Shown here piece by piece: positions 8,787 to 18,076 of a stretch of DNA of 42,160 bases. The translations under genes and the position numbers were made by a program. Each line of letters starts with the position of its first letter. Within the stretch, counting starts at the first letter, position 1. Below the pieces are notes generated by a model. That model saw nothing but the letters and a program-made list of their open reading frames with translations, had not been told where the DNA came from and ran no database searches. This DNA comes from Vibrio hibernica (lineage in GTDB: Bacteria; Pseudomonadota; Gammaproteobacteria; Enterobacterales; Vibrionaceae): contig NZ_VHKO01000024.1 in NCBI RefSeq assembly GCF_015223435.1, positions 1 to 42,160 of the forward strand, given 5' to 3'.

Positions 8787-9257
8787 TTAAGAACTTTCTT
8801 TCGCTTTTATTTCCTCTGCTTTTATTGCATCAGTTTTTATTACTTCAGATAATGGATCGTGAACTGGTAATCGGGAGAAACAGAAAAATAAAAAGCAGAA
8901 ACCTAAGACTAAGCCCGCTTTCATCCACCAATACGGCATCATAATAAAAGAAAAGCAAAAGCTGATGGCTAATAAAATATAACCACGTTTTTTTACTTGA
9001 GGAGCGACCGCACCATATTGATTCCAATTATTAATGATCGGGCCAAGGTGCTGGTGGTTATGAATCCACGCGTGAAATGTCTTATTACTTCGCATGAAAC
9101 AAGCACTAGCAAGTAATAAAAAAGGCGTGGTAGGTAGTAAAGGCAGAAAAATGCCTAAAATACCCAGTAGCAGAGCTAAGCCACCAACCATGTTAAACAA
9201 AATTTTACGAATTATAGTAAATATCCTTTTGGGTGTTGATTGGCTTAGACTTACCAA
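8787..9257 (-). CDS. ybaN: DUF454 inner-membrane protein YbaN
   Basis: This is a small membrane protein of the YbaN/DUF454 family, function unknown. It shows the family core GLALLLGILGIFLPLLPTTPFLLLASACF followed by two more hydrophobic segments and a charged C-terminal tail rich in Glu and Lys. The start is doubtful: the frame opens with TTG at 9257, which has GAGA directly before it but no proper spacing, and the first ATG (9191) would cut into the first membrane helix. An AAAAGGA motif lies inside the frame without a standard start codon at the right distance. It follows a 39-residue membrane peptide gene by four bases, so translation may be coupled. Confidence 0.85.
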   Translation of the reverse strand: MVSLSQSTPKRIFTIIRKILFNMVGGLALLLGILGIFLPLLPTTPFLLLASACFMRSNKTFHAWIHNHQHLGPIINNWNQYGAVAPQVKKRGYILLAISFCFSFIMMPYWWMKAGLVLGFCFLFFCFSRLPVHDPLSEVIKTDAIKAEEIKAKESS

Positions 9258-9261
9258 TCTC

Positions 9262-9381
9262 TTACGAGTTGTACATCTGTATCCAAGCCAGTGTCGCAGG
9301 TAAAGTTGGTAAAAGCAAAGTGACGATTATACCAAGCACATAAAAGATATTGAATGGTTCTTTGAAGTCTGTTTCAGACAT
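9262..9381 (-). CDS. 39-residue single-span membrane peptide
   Basis: This short frame begins at ATG 9381 with AGGAG 8 bases upstream and ends at TAA 9264-9262. The peptide starts MSETDFKEPFNIFYV, then has one hydrophobic segment (about residues 12-33, LGIIVTLLLPTLPATLAW) and ends IQMYNS. I do not recognise the family. The strong ribosome site, membrane-helix composition and a 4-base gap to ybaN argue for a real gene. It may be a small partner or translational leader of YbaN. A charged N-terminus and short polar C-terminus fit an inner-membrane microprotein. Confidence 0.6.
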   Translation of the reverse strand: MSETDFKEPFNIFYVLGIIVTLLLPTLPATLAWIQMYNS

Positions 9382-9470
9382 AGTGGTTTCTCCTATAAAA
9401 AGATCCACACTATATGAAAATATCCATTAGACAAAAACAGAACAAAAGTATGGTTATTTCAGTTTTGTGC

Positions 9471-10574
9471 TTAAGCGCATGTTAAATTTTTAATCGTCAA
9501 TTTAAAACTACGAAACCCTAGCTCACTTAAAACCAAATCTCCTCCTTTCTTCATTGACAGATCACTGGTAACAAAATTTTTCACACACCCTTTACCTAAC
9601 TCAATTCCACTCTCAATCGCTTGATTGCCCCCTTCTGCCATCCAATTACTTTTCAATCCAGCAGGTAAAATTGATAAATTCCCATCAACCATATCCGCAA
9701 TACCAAATAAAGCATTTATCGGACCAGCACAATCCGTACAACTGATCCCCTTTTCTAACTGCTCTGCGAGATCTTTTAGATCGGAATGACTGTGTTTTCG
9801 GCTCCGAATAAAATCATTGAATAAAGCACGCACTAACAATGCCGTCCCTACTCCGTTATCGTCACCGGAAGAAGAATCTACCAAGTAAAAGGCAAATCGC
9901 CCTTCCATTAACCAAGAATAATCGAATACTAGCGGCATAGCTTCTGAAGGTTGTAAGATATGATAACTACACAGCCAATGTCCTTGCCGTGTATCACGTT
10001 GCGGTTGCAATGCATGTAGCAAATCACGAGCAGTCACTTCATGTTCTTTAAGGTGATTTAAATGCCAGTATAATTCTCTCTCTTCAGGCATCTCACCAGA
10101 CTCATCAATATTGAACCATTGACTCGAGAAATCACGAGAGAAAGACGAATTTAATTTAGACTCTTCCAAACTAGTATAAATGGCAGAAGAAAAATGCTGT
10201 AAGTGCGTGATGGGTTTAGTTAAAAAGTCTTTGATACCAAAACGTAAAACTCTCGCAACATCACTCATGTCTTCAGTAGCAGAAACCACAATAATAGGTA
10301 ACATAGGAAACTGCCAACTCACCTCCTCAACCAATTCAATCCCACTCATAATCGGCATATTGATGTCACAGACAATTAAATCAGGAACATGATCTCGCAA
10401 TAATTTAAGTGCCTCTAACCCATTTTTAGCTTCTAACACTTCATAATGTTGTGATACTAAAAATGCAGAGATCATACGCCTAAAAATAGGATCATCATCT
10501 ACTAACATAATCGACGGCATCTGGCTGTTTAGAACCAAATCCACCTTTTGCATTTCAACCGCACATTTATGCAT
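9471..10574 (-). CDS. RssB-like response regulator with PP2C-like output domain
   Basis: The N-terminal 150 residues form a receiver domain: acidic LVDDDP, phosphoacceptor aspartate in CDINMP, SATE, and FLTKPI with the conserved lysine. The rest resembles the degenerate PP2C-phosphatase-like half of RssB, with matches such as GRFAFYLVDSSSGDDNGVGTA and LLVRALFNDF. RssB delivers sigma S to ClpXP in E. coli; an equivalent role here is inferred from architecture. Start ATG 10574 is preceded by AAGGGGG at 9 bases; a second ATG lies at 10553. E. coli RssB has 337 residues and this has 367. It is divergent from a LysR-type gene across about 360 bases. Confidence 0.7.
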   Translation of the reverse strand: MHKCAVEMQKVDLVLNSQMPSIMLVDDDPIFRRMISAFLVSQHYEVLEAKNGLEALKLLRDHVPDLIVCDINMPIMSGIELVEEVSWQFPMLPIIVVSATEDMSDVARVLRFGIKDFLTKPITHLQHFSSAIYTSLEESKLNSSFSRDFSSQWFNIDESGEMPEERELYWHLNHLKEHEVTARDLLHALQPQRDTRQGHWLCSYHILQPSEAMPLVFDYSWLMEGRFAFYLVDSSSGDDNGVGTALLVRALFNDFIRSRKHSHSDLKDLAEQLEKGISCTDCAGPINALFGIADMVDGNLSILPAGLKSNWMAEGGNQAIESGIELGKGCVKNFVTSDLSMKKGGDLVLSELGFRSFKLTIKNLTCA

Positions 10575-10900
10575 ATTAGGAGACCCCCTTGATGACTGAC
10601 TACTTCTACAGATTCAGCCTACTCACTTAAGCAAAACACTATTGATATATTTGATCTTAATATAATAATTTTGCTCTATCTTTTTGATTACTGAGAGTGA
10701 CATTACTGAATTTAACGAGCCATTTTTTTAAGTTAAAATAACTAGTACTGATAACTAAACTATACATTAGCCCTATATAAAGTAGTAATTAATCTCAATA
10801 TCTTCAACTGAAAATTCTGAACTTGAGTGGCAGATTATATTTTATCCGCTTGCAATAAATTGATATTAAACAACTCAAAAATGCAATCTTCAGTTACACT
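10575..10900. other. AT-rich divergent intergenic region
   Basis: This stretch separates the RssB-like gene from the LysR-type gene and must hold both promoters. It is very AT-rich, with several TATAAT-like and A/T runs, so I cannot pick one promoter with confidence. A 12-codon ATG frame at 10591 after AGGAG is too short to call. I see no hairpin or RNA gene in it. Confidence 0.4.
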
Positions 10901-10917
10901 AATACCAACGTGGTATT
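10901..10917. promoter_or_regulatory. Perfect palindrome, candidate LysR-type binding site
   Basis: The 17 bases AATACCAACGTGGTATT form a perfect 7-bp inverted repeat around ACG. The inner part fits the T-N11-A rule for LysR-type regulator boxes (T 10903, A 10915). It ends 18 bases before ATG of the LysR-type gene, so the likely role is autoregulation of that gene. Confidence 0.5.
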
Positions 10918-10935
10918 CTATAAGTGTCCAATAAT

Positions 10936-11811
10936 ATGAAACTTGATGATTTAAATTTATTCCGCCTAGTCGTTGATAATGGCAGCTATACCGCAACATC
11001 ACGCAAAACAACTATTCCTGTCGCCACCATCACACGACGTATACAAGCTTTAGAAGAAGGACTGAACTTACGCCTTCTTAACCGCAATGCTCGCAAGCTA
11101 TCGCTCACAGAGGCTGGGCAGCGTTTTTATGATGAATGCTCTCCCTTACTTAAAAGTTTAGCTCAAACTACGGAGAATATTTCAGATGAATGTCGCGGGG
11201 CATCGGGTAACCTAAGAATTTCGGCACCAATGAATACCGCGAAACGGATGATAATGCCTATGCTCAATGAATTTATGGCGCAATATCCAGATATTCGAAT
11301 TGAATTATCAATGACTAACCATGCGGATCAACTCGATCCAACGGAATGGGATGTCATTTTCCGTGTAGGCCCACAGCGTGATTCAAGTTTAATTGCCCGA
11401 AAGATTAATCAGGTGAAAGATGTTTTAGTTGCAAGTCCTAAATATTTAGCGGATTGCGGTGAATTAAATCATGCTGAAGATCTACGACATCACGCCTTAT
11501 TAAAAGGTCTGCCTTTAGTCAAATGGCAACTGAGCAACTCTCGTGGTGAATCAGTAACCATTAATGAAAAAGGCCGCTTAGAAGCCAGTGAATTGAATGT
11601 TGTTCGCAAAGCGTGTTCGTTCGGGCTTGGGATCAGTTTAATGCCAGATGTGATGATAGAAGCTTATTTGCATGAAGGCCGCTTAGTGCGAGTACTTGAT
11701 GATTGGAGCGCAAATGCTCGTGACATATACATGCTATACAATCATAAAAACCACCAACCTGAAAAAGTGCGTTTACTGATCGATTTTATCGCTCGCCACG
11801 AAGTACTTTAA
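10936..11811 (+). CDS. LysR-type transcriptional regulator
   Basis: The protein has an N-terminal winged helix-turn-helix (LNLFRLVVDNGSYTATSRKT, then ITRRIQALEEGLNLRLLNR and LSLTEAGQRFYDEC) and a type 2 periplasmic-binding-like effector domain from about residue 90. I chose ATG 10936, which gives 291 residues and the usual MKLDDLNLF opening; GTG at 10924 is in frame and would add four. The target and ligand are unknown. A palindrome just upstream suggests self-control, and no metabolic gene is linked except the divergent RssB-like regulator. A hairpin terminator follows. Confidence 0.88.
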   Translation: MKLDDLNLFRLVVDNGSYTATSRKTTIPVATITRRIQALEEGLNLRLLNRNARKLSLTEAGQRFYDECSPLLKSLAQTTENISDECRGASGNLRISAPMNTAKRMIMPMLNEFMAQYPDIRIELSMTNHADQLDPTEWDVIFRVGPQRDSSLIARKINQVKDVLVASPKYLADCGELNHAEDLRHHALLKGLPLVKWQLSNSRGESVTINEKGRLEASELNVVRKACSFGLGISLMPDVMIEAYLHEGRLVRVLDDWSANARDIYMLYNHKNHQPEKVRLLIDFIARHEVL

Positions 11812-11870
11812 TCCTAGAATTCAACATTGAGTCTATATTGTTATTTATTAGGCTCATTTTATTACATAAA

Positions 11871-11898
11871 AAAACCAGAATCCGCAGACTCTGGTTTT
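11871..11898. terminator. Bidirectional terminator between the LysR gene and purF
   Basis: A 9-bp stem, AAAACCAGA (11871-11879) with TCTGGTTTT (11890-11898), has a 10-base loop. Seven As on its left give the minus strand a U-run after the hairpin, serving purF; the right arm ends in TTTT for the plus-strand gene. Confidence 0.75.
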
Positions 11899-11926
11899 CA
11901 TTGTTTTATCTTAACGCCAATTTAGA

Positions 11927-13441
11927 TTACGCACCTTCGTTATGCATCTCTAGATTGGCCAAATCAACTTGTTCACGGTCTAATTTAGCATCATCATTAC
12001 GTATGGTATCAATTAGATCGAGGTAAGCTTGATCAATATCTCCTGTCACATATTGTCCGCTAAATACCGATGTCTCAAATGTAGTTATTGATGGATTTCC
12101 CATTCCGACAGCAGTGATCAAATCATCAAGATCCTGAAACATAAGTGCATCTGCACCAATCATTTTGCTGATTTCTTCCGGGTCTCGGCCATGAGCAATC
12201 AATTCGTTAGCACTCGGCATATCAATCCCGTAAACGTTAGGGAATCGAACCTCTGGCGCTGCAGAAACCATATAGACTTTTTTAGCACCAGAATCACGTG
12301 CCATTTCGATAATTTGCTCAGACGTTGTACCACGTACAATTGAATCATCGACCAGCAATACATTCTTCCCCTTAAACTCAGAACGAATAGCATTGAGTTT
12401 ACGGCGAACGGATTTTTTACGCTGTTGTTGCCCAGGCATAATAAAAGTACGCCCAACATAGCGATTTTTAACAAAGCCTTGGCGGTAAGGCTTATCAATC
12501 AATTGCGCAATTTCTAGCGCAATATCACAAGAGGTTTCAGGAATAGGAATAACTACATCAATCTCTAAATCGTCCCATTCACGTTTAATTTTTTCGCCCA
12601 GCTTTTTACCCATTTCAAGGCGAGCACTGTAAACCGATATTTTATCAATAAATGAATCCGGACGTGCAAAATATACAAATTCAAAAATACATGGGTTTAA
12701 TTTTGGGTTTTCAGAGCATTGCTCAGTATAAAGCTCACCATCAAAAGTGGCGTAAATAGCTTCCCCAGGTGCGATATCGCGAACAAAATCAAAACCAACA
12801 GCATCCAAAGCAACAGATTCTGACGCAACCATATATTCAGTACGCTCCGCGACAATACGCTTGCCTAAGCACAATGGACGAATACCGTTAGGATCACGAA
12901 ACGCGACCATTCCATGCCCAATAATCATGGCTGAAACCGCATAAGCACCTTTCACGATTTTGTGTACTTTTTTGATAGCGGTAAAAACATCAACCGGAGT
13001 CAATGGATAGCTTTCAGATAGATCGATTTCTTGAGCTAAAATATTCAATAACACTTCCGAATCAGACGTGGTATTGACGTGACGGCGACCTTGTTCAAAT
13101 AACCACTCACGAATTTCATTCGCGTTGGTTAAATTACCATTGTGAGCAAGAGTAATACCATAAGGTGAATTCACATAAAATGGTTGGGCTTCTGAAGCGC
13201 TAGAACTACCAGCTGTTGGATAACGAACATGCCCCACACCAACAGTTCCCTGTAAGCGTTGCATATGTTTTGCTTCGAACACATCTTTAACGAGTCCGTT
13301 GGCTTTGCGCAGACGAAAACGATTGCTATCTATGGTAATAATACCTGCAGCATCTTGGCCGCGATGCTGCAATACCGTTAAAGCATCATAAATCGATTGA
13401 TTGACAGGCGTTACACCTACGATTCCAACAATACCACACAT
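11927..13441 (-). CDS. purF: Amidophosphoribosyltransferase
   Basis: PurF makes 5-phosphoribosylamine from PRPP and glutamine, the first committed step of purine synthesis. The 504 residues start [10 protein letters not shown], giving the N-terminal nucleophile Cys2 after Met removal. Glutaminase motifs [18 protein letters not shown] and [10 protein letters not shown] follow, and the PRPP loop is [14 protein letters not shown] near residue 365. Length and sequence agree closely with E. coli PurF (505). It follows cvpA by 34 bases, and both should be under the PurR box upstream of cvpA. Confidence 0.98.
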   Translation of the reverse strand: MCGIVGIVGVTPVNQSIYDALTVLQHRGQDAAGIITIDSNRFRLRKANGLVKDVFEAKHMQRLQGTVGVGHVRYPTAGSSSASEAQPFYVNSPYGITLAHNGNLTNANEIREWLFEQGRRHVNTTSDSEVLLNILAQEIDLSESYPLTPVDVFTAIKKVHKIVKGAYAVSAMIIGHGMVAFRDPNGIRPLCLGKRIVAERTEYMVASESVALDAVGFDFVRDIAPGEAIYATFDGELYTEQCSENPKLNPCIFEFVYFARPDSFIDKISVYSARLEMGKKLGEKIKREWDDLEIDVVIPIPETSCDIALEIAQLIDKPYRQGFVKNRYVGRTFIMPGQQQRKKSVRRKLNAIRSEFKGKNVLLVDDSIVRGTTSEQIIEMARDSGAKKVYMVSAAPEVRFPNVYGIDMPSANELIAHGRDPEEISKMIGADALMFQDLDDLITAVGMGNPSITTFETSVFSGQYVTGDIDQAYLDLIDTIRNDDAKLDREQVDLANLEMHNEGA

Positions 13442-13475
13442 GTCTTAACCCTCGGTTGGCAAACAACTGGCACCC

Positions 13476-13973
13476 CTATAAAGGAGGCGCGCCAGATAAA
13501 AAGCTTGAAGTTTGTTTTATATGATCGAAAAACGGCTCAATAATCACTTTAAATTGTGGGACCAATTGCGAGTTTCTCCACCAATCTGAACTTGGGAATG
13601 CGGTAAATGCATCCATGAAAAACAACACAACGGCAACGATCAAAACACCGCGTAATGCACCAAATACCACACCAAGAACGCGATCGGTACCTGATAAACC
13701 AGTCTTCCTAACTAACTGACCAATCACATAGTTAACCACGGCACCTACAACTAATGTTGAAATAAATAAAGCTGCTAATGCCGCTCCATTTCGAACCATC
13801 TCATTGTCAATATTGCTAAAATACTCTGCTAATTTAAGATAATAGTGAGTAGCAATAAAAAATGCACCACACCAAATAACCAGAGATAACGCTTCTTTGA
13901 CAAAACCGCGAACTAAACTGATCAAAGCTGAGAAGCCGATCACCCCTAAAATAATAAAATCTATCCAGATCAT
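13476..13973 (-). CDS. cvpA: CvpA family inner-membrane protein
   Basis: CvpA is a small inner-membrane protein, named for colicin V production and linked to envelope stress resistance; its molecular function is not settled. The 165 residues start MIWIDFIILGVIGFSALISL and have four hydrophobic segments, with the conserved LVRGFVKEALSL and TGLSGTDRVLGVVFGALRG blocks. Length equals that of E. coli (162) within a few residues. It sits between dedD and purF as in E. coli, and a PurR box 48 bases upstream suggests purine control of cvpA-purF. Confidence 0.96.
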   Translation of the reverse strand: MIWIDFIILGVIGFSALISLVRGFVKEALSLVIWCGAFFIATHYYLKLAEYFSNIDNEMVRNGAALAALFISTLVVGAVVNYVIGQLVRKTGLSGTDRVLGVVFGALRGVLIVAVVLFFMDAFTAFPSSDWWRNSQLVPQFKVIIEPFFDHIKQTSSFLSGAPPL

Positions 13974-14020
13974 AAAATCTACATCTTAAGTTGGCGCGTA
14001 TTTTAACAGAAAAACACGCG

Positions 14021-14036
14021 ACGCAAACGTTTTCTT
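14021..14036 (-). promoter_or_regulatory. PurR operator upstream of cvpA-purF
   Basis: ACGCAAACGTTTTCTT matches every fixed position of the PurR consensus ANGCAANCGNTTNCNT. It lies 48 bases before the cvpA start and overlaps the last two bases of the dedD stop. The same operator is known before cvpA-purF in E. coli. Binding by PurR with hypoxanthine or guanine would repress cvpA and purF. Confidence 0.8.
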
Positions 14037-14649
14037 ATGGATTAAGTGGCTTAAATGTCTGCAACTGACCTTTTAAGCCTGTAATTTTTTGTAACTCGGC
14101 AACTTGTTTCTCTAATTTATCCTTTGAAACATCAGGACCAACGATCACACGAAAAATCCCGCCATCAGGCTTAAGATGTGCTTGGTAACCTCTCTTTTTC
14201 AAATCAGCAACCAGGTTTTTAGCATTATCTTGATTACGCACTGCAACTAGTTGAATAATCCATGCACTATCATTATATTTATTAACCTCTCTGACTGGCT
14301 TAGCTTGCACTTCAACTTGATCTGCTTTTGCTACGACTTGTTTTGGTGATTTTTTTTCTGGTACCGGCTTTGTTGCTATAGTTTTCTCGGAAGCATCGGG
14401 TTTAGTTTTTGATGTTATCGTTGTCGTCACAGGCTCATCAGGTAAAGCTACATCTAACTCTACAGGTGCCTTTATCTGATCAAAACTCTCGCCATCTTGT
14501 GATACCTCATCCGCCGGCTTGATAGGAATTGCAGCAAACTCTTCTTTGTAATGCTTCTTTTGACCATCAAATACATCAGGCAGAACGATCACACCAATTG
14601 CAACCAAAATTACCGTACCAATTAAACGGCTTTGAAACTTACTCGCCAT
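14035..14649 (-). CDS. dedD: SPOR-domain cell division protein DedD
   Basis: DedD is a bitopic inner-membrane protein that binds denuded septal peptidoglycan through its SPOR domain and helps constriction. The 204 residues start MASKFQSRLIGTVILVAIGVIVLPDVFDG, with one membrane span near 10-25. A charged Pro/Lys/Val linker follows, then the SPOR domain at about 125-200 (WIIQLVAVRNQDNAKNLV, YQAHLKPDGGIFRVIVGP). The start codon lies inside the 3' end of folC (11-base overlap), so the two are translationally coupled. Confidence 0.95.
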   Translation of the reverse strand: MASKFQSRLIGTVILVAIGVIVLPDVFDGQKKHYKEEFAAIPIKPADEVSQDGESFDQIKAPVELDVALPDEPVTTTITSKTKPDASEKTIATKPVPEKKSPKQVVAKADQVEVQAKPVREVNKYNDSAWIIQLVAVRNQDNAKNLVADLKKRGYQAHLKPDGGIFRVIVGPDVSKDKLEKQVAELQKITGLKGQLQTFKPLNP

Positions 14650-15928
14650 TTAGACTCCTTGTTATGTTTTGTTGCCAATAATCCAATACTTCGCCTACAG
14701 TATGGAAAGAGCCAACCACAAGCAATACATCTTCCGTATTGACTTGATCTTGAGCATATTGGAAAGCTTCTATCGGAGTGGTAAATTTCTTCACTCCATT
14801 TGGTAATGATAAACAAAGTTCATCAGCGCTCGCGGCTCTTGGCCCATTTAATGAAGCTGGATACCAGAAATCCACCACTGGTGATAATTCTTTTAATGTC
14901 GACTTAATATCTTTATCGTGCAACATCGCAACAACAGCGTGAATAGTACGATTTGGGTATTGCCGTTCAAGCTGTTGTACCAAGTATTGAGCGGAATGAG
15001 GATTATGGGCAACATCTAACAAAATAGTAGGGTCATGACTTAATATTTGCATACGCCCTTCTAACTTAGCATTAGACAGTCCGGCCACAATATCAATATC
15101 ACTAATTTGAAGACCTGAAATACTTAATGCCATTAATGCGGTAGCAGCATTAGCAAGCGGTAAACCAGGAACAGGTAAATCATTTAGGCTAAATGCACCA
15201 CAATGCCAATGCCAATATAAGCTATCTTTATCATCAAGATGGTAACTAAATTGATAACCAACTTGATATAACTTAGCACCAATATCATCAGCGTGAGCAG
15301 CAACGGTTGCTGGTGCTTGTGGTTGACCGCAAATAGCAGGTTTACCATGACGGAAAATACCTGCTTTTTCATAGCCAATGACATTGATATCATTCCCTAA
15401 CCAATCAACATGGTCGATGGCTAAACTGGTGATAATAGAGACATCATGTTCAACAACATTGGTGGCATCTAAGCGTCCGCCAAGGCCAACCTCTAAAAGA
15501 ACCACATCCACTTGTTGTTGTTGAAAAATTCTTAAAGCGGCTAAGGTACCAAACTCAAAAAAACTCAAACTGGTTTCAGCACGTGCCTTTTCAATAAAAT
15601 CAAAAGCTTGAGTATGAAGCGAATCGACAACATTTTGACCATTAATACGAACTCGCTCGTTGTATTCAATCAAATGGGGAGAGCTGTAAACGCCCACTTT
15701 ATAACCAGCCTCTAATAAAATAGCTTCCATTAAAGCACAAGTGGAACCTTTACCATTGGTACCTGCAACCGTAATAACCGTTGGTGCAGGCTTAGTTAAT
15801 TTCGCAGACTGAGCAACTTTAGCAACACGCTCAAGACCGAGATCTATCGCGCTAGAATGGATATTTTCTAAATAGCAAAGCCACATCGACATAGGTGATG
15901 TGGCTTTAGGAGAAGGGTGTTTATTCAT
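14639..15928 (-). CDS. folC: Bifunctional folylpolyglutamate/dihydrofolate synthase
   Basis: FolC joins glutamate to dihydropteroate and to folates. ATG 15928, with CAGG 6 bases upstream, gives 429 residues starting MNKHPSPKATSPMSMWLCYL; another ATG at 15958 is in frame but lacks a ribosome site and family support. The Mur-ligase-like ATP loop is VAGTNGKGSTCALMEAIL, followed by SSPHLIEYNERVRING and the EVGLGGRLDATN block. The C-terminal half shows ILLDVAHNPHSAQYL and MLHDKDIKSTL. It lies between accD and dedD, the order seen in E. coli. Confidence 0.96.
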   Translation of the reverse strand: MNKHPSPKATSPMSMWLCYLENIHSSAIDLGLERVAKVAQSAKLTKPAPTVITVAGTNGKGSTCALMEAILLEAGYKVGVYSSPHLIEYNERVRINGQNVVDSLHTQAFDFIEKARAETSLSFFEFGTLAALRIFQQQQVDVVLLEVGLGGRLDATNVVEHDVSIITSLAIDHVDWLGNDINVIGYEKAGIFRHGKPAICGQPQAPATVAAHADDIGAKLYQVGYQFSYHLDDKDSLYWHWHCGAFSLNDLPVPGLPLANAATALMALSISGLQISDIDIVAGLSNAKLEGRMQILSHDPTILLDVAHNPHSAQYLVQQLERQYPNRTIHAVVAMLHDKDIKSTLKELSPVVDFWYPASLNGPRAASADELCLSLPNGVKKFTTPIEAFQYAQDQVNTEDVLLVVGSFHTVGEVLDYWQQNITRSLNGE

Positions 15929-16009
15929 GAAATACCTGAACTCATGAGAAGTCTTCATTCAATGATTGCCGAATGGTGTCACACCATTCAGCAATCCCAT
16001 TAAATAGCA

Positions 16010-16924
16010 TTACTTTTTATCAGCAACAGGAACTTCATATTCTGGGCCAGAATCAACTGATACCACTAATGGTGATTGATAGTTAGTTAGCTTAGCAACC
16101 AAACCACCAATGCGTTGACGCATCTCACGACGGTCAACAATCATATCAATTGCGCCATGCTCAAGTAAAAACTCACTGGTTTGAAAGTCTTCAGGGAGGT
16201 TTTCACGAACAGTTTGCTCAATAACTCGACGACCTGCAAAGCCAATAATCGCTTTAGGTTCACCAATATTAATATCACCCAGCATTGCAAAACTTGCTGT
16301 TACGCCACCAAAAGTTGGATCCGTCATTACAGAAATAAACGGTAATCCTTTCTGAGACAAACGCTCTAGCGCCGCACTGGTTTTTGACATTTGCATTAAA
16401 GACATCAAGGCTTCTTGCATACGAGCACCGCCACTAGCAGCAAAGCATACAAAACCACAATTATTAGCAATGGCTTCATCGACGGCGCGAACGAATCGAG
16501 CGCCAACGACGGACCCCATTGAGCCGCCCATGAATGCAAATTCAGATGCACAAGCAACGATTGGCATGCCAAGAACTTCGCCTTTCATAGCAATTAATGC
16601 ATCGGTTTCGCCACTTGATTTCTGAGCTGCTGTAATACGGTCTTTATAACGCTTAGAATCTTTAAACTTCAGTTTATCTTTAGGCTCTAATTCTTGACCT
16701 ATCTCAACTTGAGTACCTGCGTCTAAAAAATGTTCCAAACGACGGCGACCAGACATTCTCATGTGGTGGTCACATTTTGGACATACTTCTAGGTTACGCT
16801 CTAATTCTGCTTGATACAGTACTTGCTCACAAGATGTACATTTGGTCCAGATTCCTTCAGGAATAGACGCTTTACGTGAAGTAACAAGATTTGTTGTTGT
16901 AAAAATTTTTTCAAGCCAACTCAT
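16010..16924 (-). CDS. accD: Acetyl-CoA carboxylase carboxyltransferase subunit beta
   Basis: AccD pairs with AccA to transfer the carboxyl group from biotin to acetyl-CoA, making malonyl-CoA for fatty acid synthesis. The 304 residues start MSWLEKIF and carry the four-cysteine zinc ribbon ([10 protein letters not shown] and VCPKCDHH). The carboxyltransferase core follows with [16 protein letters not shown] and [17 protein letters not shown], and [15 protein letters not shown]. Length equals the E. coli protein. It precedes folC by 81 bases and is the first gene after a 201-base gap from truA. Confidence 0.98.
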   Translation of the reverse strand: MSWLEKIFTTTNLVTSRKASIPEGIWTKCTSCEQVLYQAELERNLEVCPKCDHHMRMSGRRRLEHFLDAGTQVEIGQELEPKDKLKFKDSKRYKDRITAAQKSSGETDALIAMKGEVLGMPIVACASEFAFMGGSMGSVVGARFVRAVDEAIANNCGFVCFAASGGARMQEALMSLMQMSKTSAALERLSQKGLPFISVMTDPTFGGVTASFAMLGDINIGEPKAIIGFAGRRVIEQTVRENLPEDFQTSEFLLEHGAIDMIVDRREMRQRIGGLVAKLTNYQSPLVVSVDSGPEYEVPVADKK

Positions 16925-17125
16925 GGGAAGACCTTTTAGCTAGATCTATCGCTGTATTGCGAAAGATGGGAATTTGATAAAAATGCGGAGGAGATTAAAA
17001 CACATAATACCCGCAGTGTAGATAAAAAACTGGTTGTACCTATTTTCAATCGGTCATAATTTAATCTTTTAAATTTAGCACGTCTTAGTGTAATGACAAT
17101 GTAACCAAAAACCAACCTTACATTA

Positions 17126-17914
17126 TCAATCTAAAGGTAAAAATAACGGCCCCAAAGACATTATAGGTAATTCAAATCTATCAGGGTAATCGACATCAAC
17201 TAAGTATAACCCCCCAGCTTTGGCCGTTGCTCCAGCTAAAGCTCGATTTTTTTGGATCAACAGCCATTCAATCCAATTAGGATCTTGCTCGCCGGTTCCT
17301 ACTTTAATCAAACTACCGACAATATTACGCACCATATGATGAAGAAAAGCATTAGCTTTAACATCAACGACAATATATTGACCTAAACGCGTAATTTTTA
17401 GATGTTTAATCTCTCGACATGGAGTCGCAGCTTGACAATGTGCGGCCCGAAAAGAGGTGAAATCATGTTCGCCAATTAAATAATTTCCTGCTTGCTGCAT
17501 CCTTTCTGTATCAAGTGTTTGATGATAATGGCTGACACCCGATGCCATGATTGCAGGTCGAAATTGACTATTACAGATAATATATCGGTAACGTCTGGCC
17601 GTGGCGCTGAACCTTGCATGAAATTCTTCAGGAACCACTTTAGCCCAACGGATACTGACAAAACTAGGCAAATTAACATTCCCACCCATTATCCATGCCA
17701 CTAATTTACGCTCAGCGGTAGTATCAAAATGGACAACTTGTCCCGTTCCATGAACGCCAGTATCTGTACGGCCAGCACATTGGACTGCTACTGGATGATT
17801 CGCAATAATGGTTAACGCTTTCTCAAGATACTCTTGTACGCTAGGGACATCTTTTTGTCTTTGCCAACCACACGATTGGCTACCATCATATTCAATACCT
17901 AAAGCAATTCGCAT
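17126..17914 (-). CDS. truA: tRNA pseudouridine(38-40) synthase
   Basis: TruA converts uridines 38, 39 and 40 of the anticodon stem to pseudouridine. The 262 residues start [20 protein letters not shown]; the catalytic aspartate lies in [18 protein letters not shown]. Other family blocks are [14 protein letters not shown] and the [17 protein letters not shown] segment. It follows fimV, with a terminator between, so it probably has its own promoter in the 68 bases from 17915 to the hairpin or depends on read-through. Confidence 0.97.
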   Translation of the reverse strand: MRIALGIEYDGSQSCGWQRQKDVPSVQEYLEKALTIIANHPVAVQCAGRTDTGVHGTGQVVHFDTTAERKLVAWIMGGNVNLPSFVSIRWAKVVPEEFHARFSATARRYRYIICNSQFRPAIMASGVSHYHQTLDTERMQQAGNYLIGEHDFTSFRAAHCQAATPCREIKHLKITRLGQYIVVDVKANAFLHHMVRNIVGSLIKVGTGEQDPNWIEWLLIQKNRALAGATAKAGGLYLVDVDYPDRFELPIMSLGPLFLPLD

Positions 17915-17976
17915 CTTGATTTAAACTCTTTTTAAAACCGAAAAACAGGGCGCAAAGTATATAGGTAAATAGAGCA

Positions 17977-18003
17977 AAGAAAAAGGTGGCTCGTGGCCAC
18001 CTT
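17977..18003 (-). terminator. Terminator after fimV
   Basis: The arms AAGGTGGC (17983-17990) and GCCACCTT (17996-18003) form a perfect 8-bp stem with a 5-base loop. On the minus strand it is followed by TTTTTCTTT. It lies 73 bases past the fimV stop and before truA. Confidence 0.7.
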
Positions 18004-18076
18004 CCTTATAACAATTCCATAATGACTTATGATCATTGATATACGTAATTTTAAGCACCTATAATGTAGGCAGAAA

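Noticed and set aside
10591..10629. Twelve-codon frame with AGGAG upstream in the gap before the LysR-type gene
   Set aside because: Too short, with no run of control codons and no terminator structure to suggest a leader peptide.
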